From: Orbilia blumenaviensis
Taxonomy: Eukaryota; Ascomycota; Orbiliomycetes; Orbiliales; Orbiliaceae
Direction of reading: 5' to 3'
DNA length: 64,000 nucleotides
Assembly: GCA_036872755.1 (NCBI GenBank)
Contig: JAVHNS010000006.1
Location: 930,001-994,000 of the forward strand
Shown: positions 45,370-56,390 of the stretch, one piece after another
Position numbering within the stretch: the first letter of the stretch is position 1
Layout of the letters: the number at the start of each line of letters is the position of its first letter
Translations under genes and position numbers: made by a program
The notes under the pieces: model-generated
Told to the model about the DNA's origin: nothing
Database searches by the model: none
What the model saw: the letters and a program-made list of their open reading frames with translations, nothing else

Positions 45370-47790
45370 CTAATACTGATTATATCCGCTATACCCATAA
45401 TTTCCATAAACACCCGTAGCATTAAGTGGTGGCGATGGCATACCATTTTGGCTCCCACCTTGTCCCTGCTGTCCTCCGTAAATTGACAGATCTTGACCAT
45501 AACTACCCGTCGTGCTACCGCGACTCACCAAACTTACCGGGCGACCATTATTCGTGGGGTGACCCGCTGCGAAGCCACTATTGCCCCAATTTTCGTGGTA
45601 GCTGGTAGGTGGTGATGTTATCTGCGTTGCACCTGGTGGCTGTGAGGCTTGACTTGAAGGCGCACCGTATGTGTGTTGTACGGCAGTCATTTGAGGTTTA
45701 TATCCCGTTAAGTTTGGATCCGTGGGGCCCATATCCTGAGGCCTGGTATCAAATCCATGCCCCTGAGGCCTTGGCGGGAATGCCTCGGCGGGAGGCAATG
45801 GCATTTCTGGTTCCGTGTCCTTCTTGTTTCTGGTGACGAAGAGCCAGATGAGAACCCCGGCAATAATAAGAGCGGCAGCGCCGCCTAACGAACCACCTAC
45901 GATCGCTGCGATAGGAGGGCCTGAATCATTGTTATCGGAAGGGACGACGGAGACCGTTGGACTGGAAGTGGCTGACCCGCTTGGGTTCCTTTGCGGCGGG
46001 GTTTCTGGCGGCGGGTTGCCCGAACGTTGGGACATGGCTAGAATACCACCTTCGGGTACCTCGCGCAGAGTTGAAGCAGTGGAGTTGGCTACGGATTGTG
46101 CAATAGAAGTTTGGTTGTTGGTGTAGTCGAAAACCGTAAACGCCGATCTAAAATCCTCCAAATGTATTAGCCCGACCATGATCGTATAAGACCACTCAAC
46201 ATATCAACCAAGGGCGCCTACCGTAGGAATGGGGTTCCTAGCAAGAAGTCTGCACTAGTTGCCCTTGTCTTTGTGCTTTGGTAGACCGTGAAGACGCAAA
46301 CCCCGCTCCCAGTTGGATACTCTACCAACATTTGTCTGACTGGAATCGAGATTATTGATTCGCCGAAATCGAATTGAATATTCCCGAGATCTGAATTGGC
46401 TACATCGCAGTCGACGGTATAAGCGTCATAAGAGGTTGCAAATGTTAATACTGGGATAGCCTCAACCAGACCGCGGTAGATACTATTGGGTAGCCATAAT
46501 GACCTAGATTCGGGCGTAAACTTCACGTCAGGGCTATAAATCTTCATAAGGCCTGTGTATGAAGTGTTGAAGAAGTAGACTCACGGAGTTCCAAGCTGAA
46601 TCTCTGCAACGTTTTGGTCTCCGAGATCCTGAGAATCTGCGATGGTAGAATTATTCCCATCCGGGCCGATCCAGTATACCCCATTCACATTCACCCGCCC
46701 AACCCTGCTGCTCTCGAAAGTTGCAAGCATGCCTTCATACTTGGCTTCGTCAACTGCACCAAAGAATATGTCCCCTCCGTCGTTCCTAATATCATTAACG
46801 TAGATACTATAAAGAACAAGATTTGTGGCACCGTCTGCAGCCATAACCTCCGGCAGTGAAGGGTATCGAGAGAATGCACGGGCAAAGTCGACACCCAAGC
46901 CAAGCTCTGCAGCACTTGTAAAGTTGGTAGCGAGACCGAAGGAGACATCAGGTACTGTGAGCTGGTTGATTTTGAACACATCGGAGCCCAAGGTCCCTCT
47001 GGCCTAAACGTTGGAATCGCATTCTGTCAATATTGAGGAGAGAAATATCGGATGAATAAAGTCAATCATAGCCAGTTGGAATGCTCACAAATAACTCATT
47101 GCCGTAGACATTATTTAGTGTTCCGCGCTTGGGAACATAGGTCGATGATTTATTTGGTTCGTCTACAACGATGTGACAAATTCTCGTCAGCCGGATAATT
47201 CACTACACAAAGCCTCATACCCCATAGCCAGCCATTAACTCACAGAAAGTATCGTAGTGGCAAGACCAAAATTGATTGCCTGTTGCATTCTCATCGCAGA
47301 ACTCTTCGACGGTGTAGTTCTTAGGCGACGGGAGCCATGTTACCGGGCTAGTACTAAACGCCAAGGAGAAAAATTGCGGCGGCGTTCCTATACATGCGTG
47401 TATATCATTAACTAACTATCCGTTCCCGCGACACGACGGATGGCAACTAGGTTAAATTTAGTTCTTGCATACCGACAAGGACATCGACGTAGAAGCCGAA
47501 AACTGTTTCGTTCTATACGTGCCACAGCGACGCAATTATGTGCAATTAGAATACCATCCCTAATTCGAGAAGCGGCCCTATATCTTGGCATGGATTGGGA
47601 ATTGTTGCAATACATTTGGTCGGAAGGAAGTCGAGATATAATCCCTCTTAGTTAACTTCAGGTCGGCTTTCGGATTCGATCGCAGTTTCAAGCTGACTGC
47701 TTTTATTGCCTCGACTGATGTCGCGAACTGTGTTGTCGCGAGGCACAACAGCGATGCCGAAACCAACCGCAGACGCATTTTCGGATCCAA
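45370..47790 (-). CDS. Membrane-anchored pepsin-fold (A1) pseudoprotease B
   Basis: Seven exons on the minus strand, 47790-47614, 47512-47473, 47387-47244, 47162-47089, 47003-46585, 46533-46222 and 46147-45370, encode 647 residues. A signal peptide (MRLRLVSASLLCLATTQFAT) and a KR site (KLTKRDY) precede FGFYVDVLVGTPPQ, assembled across exons 2 and 3. A1 landmarks are YEPNKSSTYVP, ARGTLGSDVFKI, GGDIFFGAVDEAKYEG and FLLGTPFLRSAFTVFDYTNN. The first catalytic DTG(S/T) is replaced by STSP (residues 84-87) and the second by TPES (about 291-294), so neither Asp remains. A Ser/Pro-rich stalk, one TM helix (GGSLGGAAALIIAGVLIWLF, near 472-491) and a long Pro/Gly/Gln-rich cytosolic tail follow. The paralogue at 23269 shares intron positions and phases. 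The acceptor at 46534 (51-nt intron) is the least certain junction. Confidence 0.82.
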
Positions 47791-49187
47791 ACTCCCTGGT
47801 TTCCCGTCTCTTAAGACCCTTTTTCAAATAGTTGTCGGAAACCTATTGAGGTATTCGGTCGCCTACCCGCAGGAATCACAGGCGCGCGGAGGAAAGATGA
47901 GACAGAACTCCCCGCCAGAAGAACCGACGAAGGGGGTCTAGAAATGACGGCTGCATCCTTTCTAAACAATGAGGGGCGGGAGGCTGATTGTATTTAAAGG
48001 CTCAGCGAGGTTGGACCAAAGCCATTTTGCAGCGGGTGGGGATAAATTCGGCCGTTGTAATACATCCTGACTAACTCGCACCAGGCCATGCCATCCATGC
48101 ACGTATGGGCGAACGAGCGAACAGGCGAGTACGAGTCCAAATGCACTACGCCGTAAGTACTTGAGTGACTATCGCACCTTAACATCATTTCCATGCCAGT
48201 GGCTTCAAAAATAGATCGAGATGCAGGTCTGCAAGCCCTTGCTTTGTGCATGGGGGACAATTTGATTCACAGCCCCTTCAAAGTCTTCCTATCTGCGATT
48301 TTGGGCGTCGGCCTGGGATCCCTAAGCCGCAGGGATTCCTAGACTTGGCATATGCTATCAGCGTAAGATTTCTAGGCATCTGGGCACGCAGGCATAATGC
48401 TGTTCTCGTTCTCACGATTCGGATCTTAAGGCTCACATATTTTGTAGATTAGTGAAGGGTTAACGTTGCTATTTCTTGAATCGATCGTATTTCTCGGATC
48501 TTGCGGTTTCCTTCTTTAACCTAAGGCTGCATGTCAGCGGGTTAAATCAAAGACACCTATATTGGCAAGGGTATGGTCACAGCTTAATTGTGTTACCCGG
48601 CCAGGCGTATGCAACATAACCTGAGGAAGTGCATGCACCTGGAAATTCAAAAGTGAATGGACTCGGTTTAGAGAGTGGGGTTGCGACCTAACGCACAAGC
48701 CGTTTGGGATTCAAAGTTCGGACGATCGTGAGGTCCAGTGGAGCGCGCGTTAATGGCGGGGTTGGAGGGCATAATACGAGCTTTCGCAGCTATATTAATG
48801 TTGGGGCGTGCCGGTATTGACATATCGATAACATTGGTCGATGTAATTTCCGGTCAATAGGCAAGTATATATCATCATAAGATCCAATGTTGTGTCGATA
48901 TCTCCCACCCATTGGTTCAAAGTAAGCCTAGCAGGTTTCAACAGCTCAACACAGAAATCTACACATATAATTACACATGTACACCAATTGATATCAACCA
49001 ATGGCTTCGAAAATTATGTCAATTTTAAAGATATAGAACCTGATAATTAGACCAATTTTCTCAAGAGAGCTCGGCCGAAACTTGATGTTTCGGGAGAATA
49101 CGCCGTTTCCGAGATTGTGTAGCTAATTTGACTTCAGTACACAAGTTAGCAACAGACCATAGATCTACAAGGCCAAGTTTAATTTGA
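47791..49187. other. Intergenic
   Basis: Promoter of pseudoprotease B on one side and the 3' flank of the Clr5-ankyrin gene on the other. No gene supported. Confidence 0.5.
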
Positions 49188-52100
49188 CTACTTACACTTA
49201 TCTCGTATTTTTAGAGTGCTAGATTTTATCCATCTCTTACCCTCCTTTTCTGCTGGAGATAACTCATATAGATGGGATAAGGCTATTTCCAAATTCCAGG
49301 TGTTTCGTATTAGCTGTTGTATACGCGTTTGGCGGTGGTGCATTGCTATGTTCAGCGCTTCGATTACCGCGTCCGGCCTTTTAGTAAGAAACAAGGAAAC
49401 ACAGTCCACCTGCCCGTTTATGATCGCCAATTTAAGGACAGACATATCCCCGTCCTTCCACTCATAACGTCTAGAAGGCTTTTGAGACATGTGCATGTCG
49501 CGTATGCCTGGGTAGAAGGATGACTTTTTTGCACCGATGTCTGCCCCATGCTCGACAAGATACAAGACCATTTCGAAGTTTCTATACTGAACAGCATAAT
49601 GTAGGCAGGTCATACCACGGCCAATATTTTTTATACCTGAGTTCTTAAACAATCTCGCCTCCCAGACGGAGTGTTGAACTTTTTCCCGTGGGTTAGACCC
49701 CTTTTTGACGAGGAACTTAAGACATTCAAAGTGGTTATAAGCTGCGGCTACCTGCAGAGGCGATGTTGTTGATGAATAATCTTTTTTGATCTGCATTCTA
49801 GCTTCTTCAGGGTATGACTGAAAGAAATAATCCAAAAGGTCAACACTGCCGAAAGCACTTAGATATTGGAGAAGTGTGAGAGTTGATGCATATGATTCAC
49901 CCTCAATATCGTCAGCCTCGAGAGCGAGTCTCCGGCAATTTGGCCTTCCTAACAACCGTCGGACCTCTTCATCTTTCAGGCTGTCTCTGTACTGAGAGCA
50001 GGTCTGATTGTTCAAAGACTCGAGATCCCTCATCATCTGAAATATTTTGCCCTGGAGCCAATCGAAACTCTCGTACTGCTCTTCGTGCAGGCGATCATTA
50101 TCCCGACCCGTGCCGAAATCTGCAGATCCCGGATAAGTTTCGGTTGGCTCTAATTGAGAATATGGTAAGCCTACCCAATATAATGAGGGTATTTCGGTAT
50201 TTATGGCGCTATCCGACCCAACAACTGGTATCCCAGAAACTAGAACAAAACGGGCTTCCCATAGCTTTGTGATCTGATCCTTTTCCCAGTTGTTAGCTGC
50301 CTCTACCAAATGATCGTTAACTTGATACTGGTAACCATCCATCTCGATTTCGAAGTTTTCCAGACGCCCGACATCTGCGCCGTTAACGATCAGCTCAAAG
50401 AATACACTGACCTCAGCAATGAGCTGCAAATCCGGTTCTTCAAAGTTATCGTCTCTTTCTTTCAATATCGCCGTAATTAATGGGGTCTCGTGTAAAGAGT
50501 TCTCTGCGTTTGGGTCTGCGCCAAGTCCAATCAAAAATCGGGTAGAGGAGAGGTTGCGTTCCCACACTGCAGAGTGCAATTGCCGGTTGAGAGATTCCGG
50601 TGAAGAAATATCGTAGTTCCGTAACCTTTGCTGATATTTAGATTTGGAGAGATTGTGCAACAGCTCAGCCTTTGATATGCTATTTTCACTGCTCGATGGG
50701 TTCGGCAAATCTAACAAATTAAGCGAAGAGTTCGGCAGATCCATAGTGACGATAGATCCCATGAGGAGTGATTCTATAGTCAAGCCATGTAGTTCTGGGT
50801 AGGTAATAAAAAGATCCATGGTAAAATCGGCGAGCTCCAAATCGCTTGCTCGGAATGATATCGATAGGATATCTTGTGGGTGAAGGTATTTACGTTTGCA
50901 AGTTGGGTCTCTAGCCTCTTCCTCAGCTAGTATGATTAGTTGGCGCATTTTATCCTTTCCAAGGAAGTCCCAGACATTCCCATATATGGAACACAGTGCA
51001 CCAAGGCCAAGACCTTCCAGTGGCGTATTCGATAAATCCAGCCTCGTCCGCGGAAGAAGCACGACAGCCTCATGATAGCTGTTTTTAATTACAGCTTCTA
51101 GGGCTATTATGTGGATATTCCTCCGGAAGCCATGGCGTAGCAGTTCTTCCATCGTGAATTTTGATGGTGAGTCCAACACGGAAGTTCCATATAAAAGTTC
51201 GTATTGTTCCTCGACGTCTGAAAGTGTAAGGGTGTCTAGAAACAAGAGGGCCATAGATTCTAGGCTAATGTTTCCATCGTGAATTGTGTATGAGATCAGC
51301 GCTGCTGCTTCTTGTGCTGTGAGCGCAACCGGCATATACGTCTTGATGCCCTTGAGGAGGAACTGTCTCAGGGATTTGAAGTAATCATGACCATGGGGCT
51401 GCGATCCATATTTATGATAGAAATATTGCGGATCCTCGTCGATCTTGAAGAAGTATCCCATACTTTGCTTAAGGTCGATTTCCAGAAGCCCAGTATACCA
51501 TTTGATTGTAATAGACCCAGTGCCATGTGTAAGAAAAATATGTGATAACATGTCCTCGTCCTGGCGAAGAATCAGAAGTGGGAGTAAGTTCTCGGCAAAA
51601 GACTCCACTGATACTGTCTTCATGGATAGTAAGGATTTCAGGGATTGGCGGGAGGCGAAAACATCGTTGCTGATTGGTTTGGCTTCGTTATCTCCGATAA
51701 AGGGTGTCTCTTGTAATTGGTTTGATGTAAACATCAGTTCTTTGGACGAGTTTGAGCTTAACGCGATATCATCGAGTAGTTGGTCGAGCTCTATCCAACT
51801 TAGAAAGTTGTTAGAAACCAGGTATAGCAGTCTCCAGAGATGGCGAAATGTTTTGCTATTTAGCAAATCCCCTAAGCTACGACCATTTTGTTGAGATAAA
51901 TCAATGCATATCTGCACGAGAAACTTGAATAACATGGCACACGGTAGTTTACTGATAAACGATGTTGGAATAGGGCAATGAGTTGTTGTGCTTTCAGGGT
52001 TAAACGCAGTCATGCTGCCGAAGGTGAAGGGCTCTCCGGGCTTTGTGTAGGCAGTGGCTAATTACAAGTTGAAATATCTGCTATTAGTTCGATTTGCTTT

Positions 52101-52696
52101 TGATGTCCAGGCCTGGGCTTGGACGGTACCTAGCATACCTTCGATCATTTTAATCATGGGTCTTGTCCTGCTTACTCCTTTTTTTACGGCGTTTGGATCG
52201 ATAACATATCCACCTTGAAGCTTTACGGCAACCTCGATATTGAGCGCAGAACAAGCAGAATAGTATGGCGCTAGGGTATTCCACTCCGCATCCGTAAGGT
52301 TTTTCCGAAATTCAGCCCGCCCGAGAAAATAGTCGTAACTCTTTTTGCTGCGGTGTCATGAATTCCATGGTCATACATCGATTTATAGTTAGCTAATGAA
52401 TAAAATCTTTAAATGTGACCTGGTAACAATATGCAGTACTGTACTAATTCATGCATGTGGTGGCCTTACGTTGCGCCAATATTAAATAATTTCTCCATAG
52501 TTTCATACAACTCCTCTCGCCCATATTTGCAATGGACATACAAGTATTTTATTTCGCTGTGGTATTTTTCAAGTGACTGTAGCCAAGATGGTCGCTTAGG
52601 GAGCCTCGCTACATCAAGTTTTCTCTTCGATACTTTGGTGACATGGCCGTCTAGGACTCGCGATCGAGGCACCAGCGCCATGGTATTCATTGGCAT
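49188..52696 (-). CDS. Clr5-domain protein with ankyrin repeats
   Basis: Three exons on the minus strand, 52696-52470, 52347-52139 and 52057-49188, encode 1101 residues. The last exon alone looks like a complete 941-residue ORF starting at 52013, but the in-frame splice (exon 2 ending MIKMIE, exon 3 starting TAYTKPGEPFTFGSM) adds an N-terminal Clr5 domain at about residues 36-91. That domain reads RPSWLQSLEKYHSEIKYLYV, ELYETMEKLFNIGAT, then YDYFLGRAEFRKNLTDAEW. Clr5 domains are putative DNA-binding modules often joined to ankyrin or TPR repeats in Pezizomycotina. Ankyrin-like units are at about 636-670 (LHSAVWERNLSSTRFLIGLG), 909-940, 962-993 (GMTCLHYAVQYRNFEMVLYL) and 1017-1045. The middle 450 residues are helical and unassigned. 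Presumably a regulator; function unknown. Confidence 0.82.
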
Positions 52697-52777
52697 TCGT
52701 GTGCTGATGATGCCGCCGGTGTAATAGGTTACGAATCGTTACTCTATCTTAGCTATTTGACTCGTTATTTTAATGTC

Positions 52778-52797
52778 AAGATATATCGATATATCTT
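52778..52797. promoter_or_regulatory. Perfect 20-bp palindrome upstream of the Clr5-ankyrin gene
   Basis: AAGATATATCGATATATCTT reads the same on both strands and lies 82 bases upstream of the proposed ATG at 52696. Its ATATCGATAT centre recurs at 52834-52843, 51 bases further upstream. A pair of dimer-binding sites is one reading; AT-rich chance palindromes are the other. Confidence 0.4.
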
Positions 52798-53100
52798 CGG
52801 CTTTGTGTACGCCTAGGCCCCCGAGACTAATATATATCGATATGTATACAAGAGCAAGATATACAGTGCTTGATAGTATACTGGTCAGCGTCAAAGGCGC
52901 GACAGCTTTCAGAAGTTCCCTAGATTTAGACCTTGGGCTGGGAGTCGGCTCTAGTTCTGCAGGTGGGTGTGTATCGAAGTATGCGCAGCCGCCTTGGACT
53001 TGCCGTGTTGGAAACTTGAATGGAGTTAATCGAAGAAGTGGTTCTAAAGAGAAATAGAAAGAAACGGGAGATTTGGAGGATTTGATAATACCTATATAGG

Positions 53101-53130
53101 GTGGAAGCTGCTATGAGAGGTAGCTTCCAC
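53101..53130. other. 11-bp-stem hairpin
   Basis: GTGGAAGCTGC and GTAGCTTCCAC pair over 11 positions (one G-T) around the 8-base loop TATGAGAG. It is intergenic. No function assigned. Confidence 0.55.
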
Positions 53131-54544
53131 GGCCGCTTGATTGCACTAATCTCTTAGGCCCTTGGAAGCCTGATGTTCATTCCATGTCAGGCTAAAGTCT
53201 CGGTCAAACCGTGCATGTTACTTCTCGTTTCCTAAACCCGAGGGAAACCTGAACCGTAAAAAAATGGGATTGTCCAATAGGAGAAGCATCTCAAAATATG
53301 GTATTAGCCAATCATCGGTCGACAGGGTCGCTTAAACCTCCCCGTAATATTATCCCATCGGGCCTGGCCAGGCCCACTATATCGCCTATAGTTATCTGGT
53401 GTATAGCCAGGCCATAGTTGGTCAAAACTCACTAACATTAACGGTGAAGGCAGACCGCCTAGCCTAGCCTCCGTGCATGTATCCTAATTTTAAACTATGC
53501 GCAGGGTTCCCAAACCAGATCTAGCTGCAGAGAAGCAGAAAATTGAGACTCCGAAGCATCAAAACCATAGGAGCTATAACGGGTGGCGCAGGATGTTTTG
53601 AGTACATATACTGGCACCAACATCGTATTATATTTCTATTCAGTTGATAAGTACCTACCCTAGGGAATTTAGTGCAGTTTTTGAATGGCTCTCTTGTGTC
53701 CCAAAGACGCCTTAAGGCCTCTTCACAAATTTAATAGTTCTTTACCGCAATGAAGCCCAACCTAAGACCCAGTTTCGTCTGTAGCTGATATTTCGATAGA
53801 GGGCCTAGAAATCGCATAATCCCTCGGATCGACCGCCTACTAGCTTATTTGGCTATAGATATGACAACTGTGAGCTATATAAACATCGCGGCTTGACTTC
53901 ACCTCATACCTAATTTATACCCTGCCTTCCTTACTGTAAGTAGACTTATGTATTATATAATCGATCTGATTTTACAAAATATTTTAGGGATTTCGATACA
54001 AAATTCACATCAGTATATCGTGGCACTATACTGTATACCAGTACTCACAACGGGGTGTATGTCATGATAAAAGTGTCATCGTTTGAAAAATATACTCCTG
54101 AGCTCGAGATTTTGAGGCGCCTTTGAGCAACATTTTCTTGTTGGTACTAGACAACACGGTGCAGCAACATCAAGATCCTTATAAAGCTCACCACCTTCCT
54201 CCACGGTATATAGATATTATTTCTGTAAGCTTCTTATAGTCGTCGACTTGTGATAAACAACTAATGTGCTTTAACGAGTACTGCAGGTTTTTTCGACGGC
54301 GTATGAAGCAGTTATATAGGCTCCGTTGGCCGTTTCTTGGAGGTTAGTTAATGAGACCAGTTTCATTTCATATGTGACTAAGATTCCCAAGGTGTATATA
54401 CATCTTGCACACTACCGAATTCAAAGTTAAGGGACCCCATGTCAATAATTGACCGTGCGAATACGCTCTAAAACAACACCCTGATGGGAATAAAACAAAT
54501 CCAGAGTGCTACTCTACTCGCTCATTTTCGGCACTATCTATACC

Positions 54545-55633
54545 TTAGACCCCCACCTCCCGCTTCCTAGAGTGAAACAACCCTCCAGAACCAGACCCTT
54601 TGAACGCCCTGCCCGCACCCAAACCGACCAGACTAGCTGATCTATATACATCAAAACCCTTCTCATTCGGCCCAAAGAGGTAAAAAGGTTCTTTAGTTCC
54701 AGGGGCTAGCTCTCCAATACCACCGCCACTACCACCGCCACCCGCATTTGGTGGAATAAAGTTTTTCCAAGTCCTCCAAGTCGGCTCCAGCCCATTTAAA
54801 GTCCAGAACCCCCAAGAAGGATTTTGTTGCTTAACGGCGACTGGAACGTTATCCAGCGCCTCTTGGAGGTCTGTGCGTCTGACCCCAGAACTTAAATCGG
54901 GGATCTTGAGCTCAGCGGTACAGCTACATCCTAGTTATACGATATTTACGGATAGTGTCACGTAAATCTGGAGTTAGCTACCACTGTACGTATTGAAATC
55001 TCCCTAACAGGGACCATAACAGGGTCATGAATATATGTATGTAATACGAAGGGTATGTACGGGTTACTTCGTGGAGGCTGGCCCACGAGGCCTCGAGACC
55101 AGGCGTGTGGATTATTTGAGAAGTATAAAATCAAAACAGAGGGATGCCATACCCAACCAAAGTGTACACCTCAGCAGGAGAAATCTTGGCGCCTGAGTGT
55201 CCTCGCCGCTGCAAGAGCTCCTAGCATCAGGATTTGGTATCAGAAGGCCGGTTGTTTGGTCGCATTGACATTGGAGGCACCTTCGGCGATCAGCGCTCGC
55301 GTACTGGGGGTGCGCCGTAGAATACCTGGGGCGGGAAAAGCCCCCTAACTTAGGATATCTTTCCGGGTCATCGTCGGCGGCATTTCGGATGGTTGAAGCA
55401 GGAGGGCATATAACCTTAAATGGGTGGTAAAAGTCTGAGTAATGGATGGCTCGGTGTTGGTTTTGGGGGTTATTGGGCACAGGTATGATTTTAGGAGCTT
55501 GGTCGCTGTTCAGCCTTTCTATGCTAGTTAATTCACTTGGTATTGCCTTCGGCACGCCAAACCCGGCGACTATAGTGACCATAATGAAGATCAAGCCCTG
55601 AAAAAGCATATTAACCCGTCGACTGGTATTCAC
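54545..55633 (-). CDS. Secreted cysteine-rich protein, effector-like
   Basis: Two exons on the minus strand, 55633-55153 and 54930-54545, joined by a 222-nt intron, encode 288 residues. A second ATG at 55609 gives 280 residues and starts right at the hydrophobic signal (MLFQGLIFIMVTIVAGFGVP). Cysteines cluster in the centre: RCLQCQCDQTTGLLIPNPDA, SSCSGED, LLLRCTLWLG, joined to CSCTAELKIPDL. The splice restores the block C-x(5)-GCSCTAEL, a pattern I associate with small fungal secreted proteins (CQCD...C...C..GCYC-A-L). The C-terminal part is Gly/Trp-rich (NPSWGFWTLNGLEPTWRTW, then AGGGGSGGG) with no TM helix or GPI signal. No enzyme motif is visible. The second exon lacks an ATG and so is easily missed. 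Function unknown; a host-interaction role is only a guess. Confidence 0.65.
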
Positions 55634-56390
55634 TTTAAGATGTGGCCGGCGTATCTGTTTGTGAGATTGGAATTGTTGATTCGTCTAAGCTCTAAGCTAC
55701 TTTCGGAGATGTATTAGTACTATCAATAGATCATCCCTAACATCGAATATGAGTGAATGCTATATACTATATGTACAATATCCGCCTTTAAAGCTTATAG
55801 TGCGAGATTCGAGGCCTTTAATTCGAACGCGAGGTTAGTGTAGTATGAGACAAAGTGTAGTAGTAGTTTCTTTGCCGAATCGACTTATTAATTACTTTTA
55901 TGAAACAGTGCTTGGATTTGTATTGCAGCTTGAATATTGAATTAATCTGCATGGATGAGTTCTCTTTAGTGAGTAACCGATTGTACCAAGCCTCCATAAT
56001 ATATGTACATGTTAGGGATGGTATTAAAATTGCGGCAAAGGTGTACGTAGGGGTACCGCGGGGCCTTGTTACTTGGTATCGTTTTAGCATCCCATAGTCC
56101 TTTAATAAAGGAACCACGACCCTCGATGGTTGCGGTGAGGCGCGTTCTGACTAGTATCTAATGCACTGTGCGAATCTCAGCTTTTCAGGGTTGGGTTATT
56201 TTATGCGCATCTAGTAAGGCCGAACCACGTACATAGCTCCGAGTTTAAGTTTGTGAGGATAATTAATATGGGCCAAATCGCCACAGCCCACGGTTTGCCT
56301 CAATACCTGTATTTACAGCCAATGGTGCACTTGATTTATTTTCACGAGCTTGTCGACAAGACTGCGGAATTGTGTAGCCGAATTTTAATA
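55634..56390. other. Intergenic
   Basis: Promoter of the Cys-rich gene and 3' flank of the TDP1 gene. ORFs at 55818-56117 have no support. Confidence 0.5.

Larger units (their letters stand above)
52697..54544. other. Intergenic with palindromes and a hairpin
   Basis: Upstream region of the Clr5-ankyrin gene and 3' flank of the secreted Cys-rich gene. It holds the 20-bp palindrome at 52778-52797, a second ATATCGATAT core at 52834-52843 and a hairpin at 53101-53130. No gene supported. Confidence 0.55.

Noticed and set aside
52011..52013. ATG at 52013 as start of the ankyrin protein
   Set aside because: An in-phase acceptor upstream joins it to Clr5-coding exons, so this Met is internal (residue 161).
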